The position numbers and the translations under genes are program-made. The notes beneath the pieces were generated by a model that saw only the letters and a list, made by a program, of their open reading frames with translations, searched no databases and was not told the origin of the DNA. This document shows positions 62,801 to 64,000 of a DNA stretch of 64,000 nucleotides, one piece after another; the first letter of the stretch is position 1; every line of letters starts with the position of its first letter. Source of the stretch: Pseudomonas frederiksbergensis (GTDB taxonomy: Bacteria; Pseudomonadota; Gammaproteobacteria; Pseudomonadales; Pseudomonadaceae); NCBI RefSeq assembly GCF_900105495.1, contig NZ_FNTF01000002.1, positions 5,782,001 through 5,846,000 of the forward strand, given 5' to 3'.

Positions 62801-63769
62801 GTGACGGACACGCTTCCAGTGCCTCCCCCCGCCCCTCCGGCGCGGGCCCCCGCAAGCGCGATGGACCAGGCCCTGGACTGGCTGATCGTGCTGGACAGTC
62901 CGAGCGAGGAACAAACCCGACAGTTCCACGATTGGCTGGCCGCCGATCCGTTGAATGCCGAGGCGTTCGCCAAGGCTCAGGCGATCTGGGAAGGCCCGCA
63001 GGTCGGGCAATGCGCGCAAAGCCTGGCCGCCCGGCCGCCGAAAGTGACCGCCCTGTCGCGCCTGCGACCGCACTGGAAACCCTTGGCCACCGCCGCCGTG
63101 CTGATCCTCGGTTTGTTCAGCTTCAGCAATCTGCCGATTCGCCTGCAGGCCGATCACCTGACCGTGGTCGGTGAACGCCAGCGGCTGCAACTGGAGGATG
63201 GCTCGAAGGTCCTGCTCAATACCAACTCAGCCTTCTCCAGCACCATCAACGATCAACAGCGCGTTGCCCGTTTGTATCAGGGCGAGGCGTTTTTCGAGGT
63301 CGCGGCCGACCGCGGCCAGCCGCTGGAAATCGACGCCGGGCCGGTCAAGGCCAGCGTACGGGACACCGCGTTTGCGGTGCGCTATCTGGACGGCGTGGCA
63401 CAGGTTCGGGTGCAGCGTGGGGATGTCGACTTGCGAGCGACCCGCGACGACGCGCGAATTCGATTGTCCGCCGGACAAAGCATCCGCATCGGTCCCAACG
63501 GTTTCGATCGCCCCGCCAGACTCGATGCCGCGACCGACCTGGCATGGGTCCAGGGCCGACTGGTGTTCGAAAACTGCCCGCTGAGCCAGGTGCTGGCGGA
63601 GCTGCGTCGTTACTATCCCGGCTGGATCATCAACAACAACGAGCAGTTGGCCGACATCGCCGTCACCGGCAATTACCGCCTCGACCAGCCGTTGGACGTG
63701 GTCCGTTCGCTGGCCCAGATCACCTCGGCGCGGCTCCAGGAATTTCCGGCGCTGGTGATTTTGAACTAA
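62801..63769 (+). CDS. FecR-family anti-sigma/signal transducer
   Basis: A 322-residue inner-membrane regulator: N-terminal cytosolic DUF4880 (DQALDWLIVLDSPSEEQTRQ, RQFHDWLAADPLNAEAFAKA), one hydrophobic helix (ATAAVLILGLFSFSNL), then a periplasmic FecR domain (LEDGSKVLLNTNSAF, RLYQGEAFFEVAADRGQPL) and a C-terminal secretin/TonB short-like part (LAQITSARLQEFPALVIL). It holds the sigma factor and is released by receptor signal. GTG 62801 with GAGGAAA upstream gives the usual length; the longer frame at 62696 is unlikely. Confidence 0.92.
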   Translation: MTDTLPVPPPAPPARAPASAMDQALDWLIVLDSPSEEQTRQFHDWLAADPLNAEAFAKAQAIWEGPQVGQCAQSLAARPPKVTALSRLRPHWKPLATAAVLILGLFSFSNLPIRLQADHLTVVGERQRLQLEDGSKVLLNTNSAFSSTINDQQRVARLYQGEAFFEVAADRGQPLEIDAGPVKASVRDTAFAVRYLDGVAQVRVQRGDVDLRATRDDARIRLSAGQSIRIGPNGFDRPARLDAATDLAWVQGRLVFENCPLSQVLAELRRYYPGWIINNNEQLADIAVTGNYRLDQPLDVVRSLAQITSARLQEFPALVILN

Positions 63770-63891
63770 ATGAGAATTATTTTTACTCGATAGCCAACTT
63801 CCGTACGTCTCGTTATAGCCAATGCAATTGATTCGCATCTTCAGATGCCGATCAGCACCTATAAAGATTCGTGCGACACGGAGCGCTATCG

Positions 63892-64000
63892 ATGTCCTCT
63901 CGCCTCACCCGCCAACCTTCGTCACCTTCTCGCGTGCTGTCGCTGCTGACTGCCGCCATCCTGATGGCCGGCAGCGCGCAGCTCTACGCCGCCACCGCGG
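63892..64000 (+). CDS. Probable TonB-dependent siderophore receptor (5' end)
   Basis: Only 36 codons are in the window. ATG 63892 has GGAG upstream. The product starts with a basic stretch (MSSRLTRQPSSPSRV), a hydrophobic segment (LSLLTAAILMAGSAQ) and a cleavage-type LYAATA, i.e. a signal peptide. Position after an ECF sigma/FecR pair makes an outer-membrane receptor with an N-terminal signalling domain the expected gene. The receptor itself is outside the window. Confidence 0.7.
   Translation, partial: MSSRLTRQPSSPSRVLSLLTAAILMAGSAQLYAATA

Overview
The window is chromosomal DNA of a Pseudomonas, most likely of the P. fluorescens group. The evidence is high-G+C codon use, the Entner-Doudoroff/glucose-uptake block (gts-oprB-hexR-zwf-pgl-eda and gltR-gtrS-glk-edd-gap), the fadD1-fadD2-hydrolase-MaoC order known from P. 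aeruginosa, a gluconate (gnt) locus, and many short palindromic REP-type repeats between genes. No tRNA, rRNA, CRISPR array, integrase or transposase gene was seen.

Layout. 1-285 is the end of a PPOX-type flavoprotein gene. About 400-6862 is a visibly AT-rich island: 19 G+C in the 60 bases at 5041-5100, against 37 in the 60 bases at 9301-9360. It carries six co-directional genes: a nucleotidyltransferase-fold protein, a MATE exporter broken by an apparent -1 frameshift, a PRTase-fold protein, an inositol-monophosphatase-family phosphatase, a radical SAM protein with an unusual C-x8-C-x2-C motif, and a thymidylate-kinase-like P-loop kinase. Together these look like an uncharacterised, horizontally acquired pathway for a small, possibly nucleoside- or sugar-phosphate-like, exported metabolite. 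This is the most interesting part of the window.

7-10.5 kb holds ordinary accessory genes (GNAT, GyrI-like, LysE, AlaC aminotransferase). 10.5-13.8 kb is the gluconate locus (gntP, gntK, gntR), with three copies of a GntR-type operator. 13.9-24.4 kb is a mixed region: GST, an orphan protein, a BdlA-like PAS chemoreceptor, a decayed LysR gene, an ECF sigma factor overlapping a glycine-betaine-type binding protein, a PhnD-like protein, a desaturase, peptide deformylase, a YihY-family protein and CsbD. 24.4-36 kb holds fadD1/fadD2, an alpha/beta hydrolase, a MaoC hydratase, an AaeXAB-like efflux set, DUF2383 and DUF3820 proteins, a class V aminotransferase and an intradiol dioxygenase.

36.2-55.9 kb is a nearly continuous glucose-catabolism region. 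Glucose enters through the OprB porin and the GtsABCD ABC transporter. Glk makes glucose-6-P, Zwf and Pgl make 6-phosphogluconate, and Edd and Eda split it to pyruvate and glyceraldehyde-3-P, which Gap oxidises. HexR represses the branch, and two perfect TTGT-N7-ACAA boxes lie between edd and gap. GltR/GtrS is the two-component system for uptake genes. Gluconate from the periplasmic route enters through GntP and GntK. A methylglyoxal synthase follows gap.

55.9-61.9 kb is a type VI secretion accessory module on the minus strand: a lipoprotein (probable immunity), a class 3 lipase effector, VgrG and a DUF4123 adaptor. 62.1-64 kb begins an iron-uptake cell-surface signalling locus: a Fur-box palindrome, ECF sigma factor, FecR and the start of a probable TonB-dependent receptor cut by the window end.
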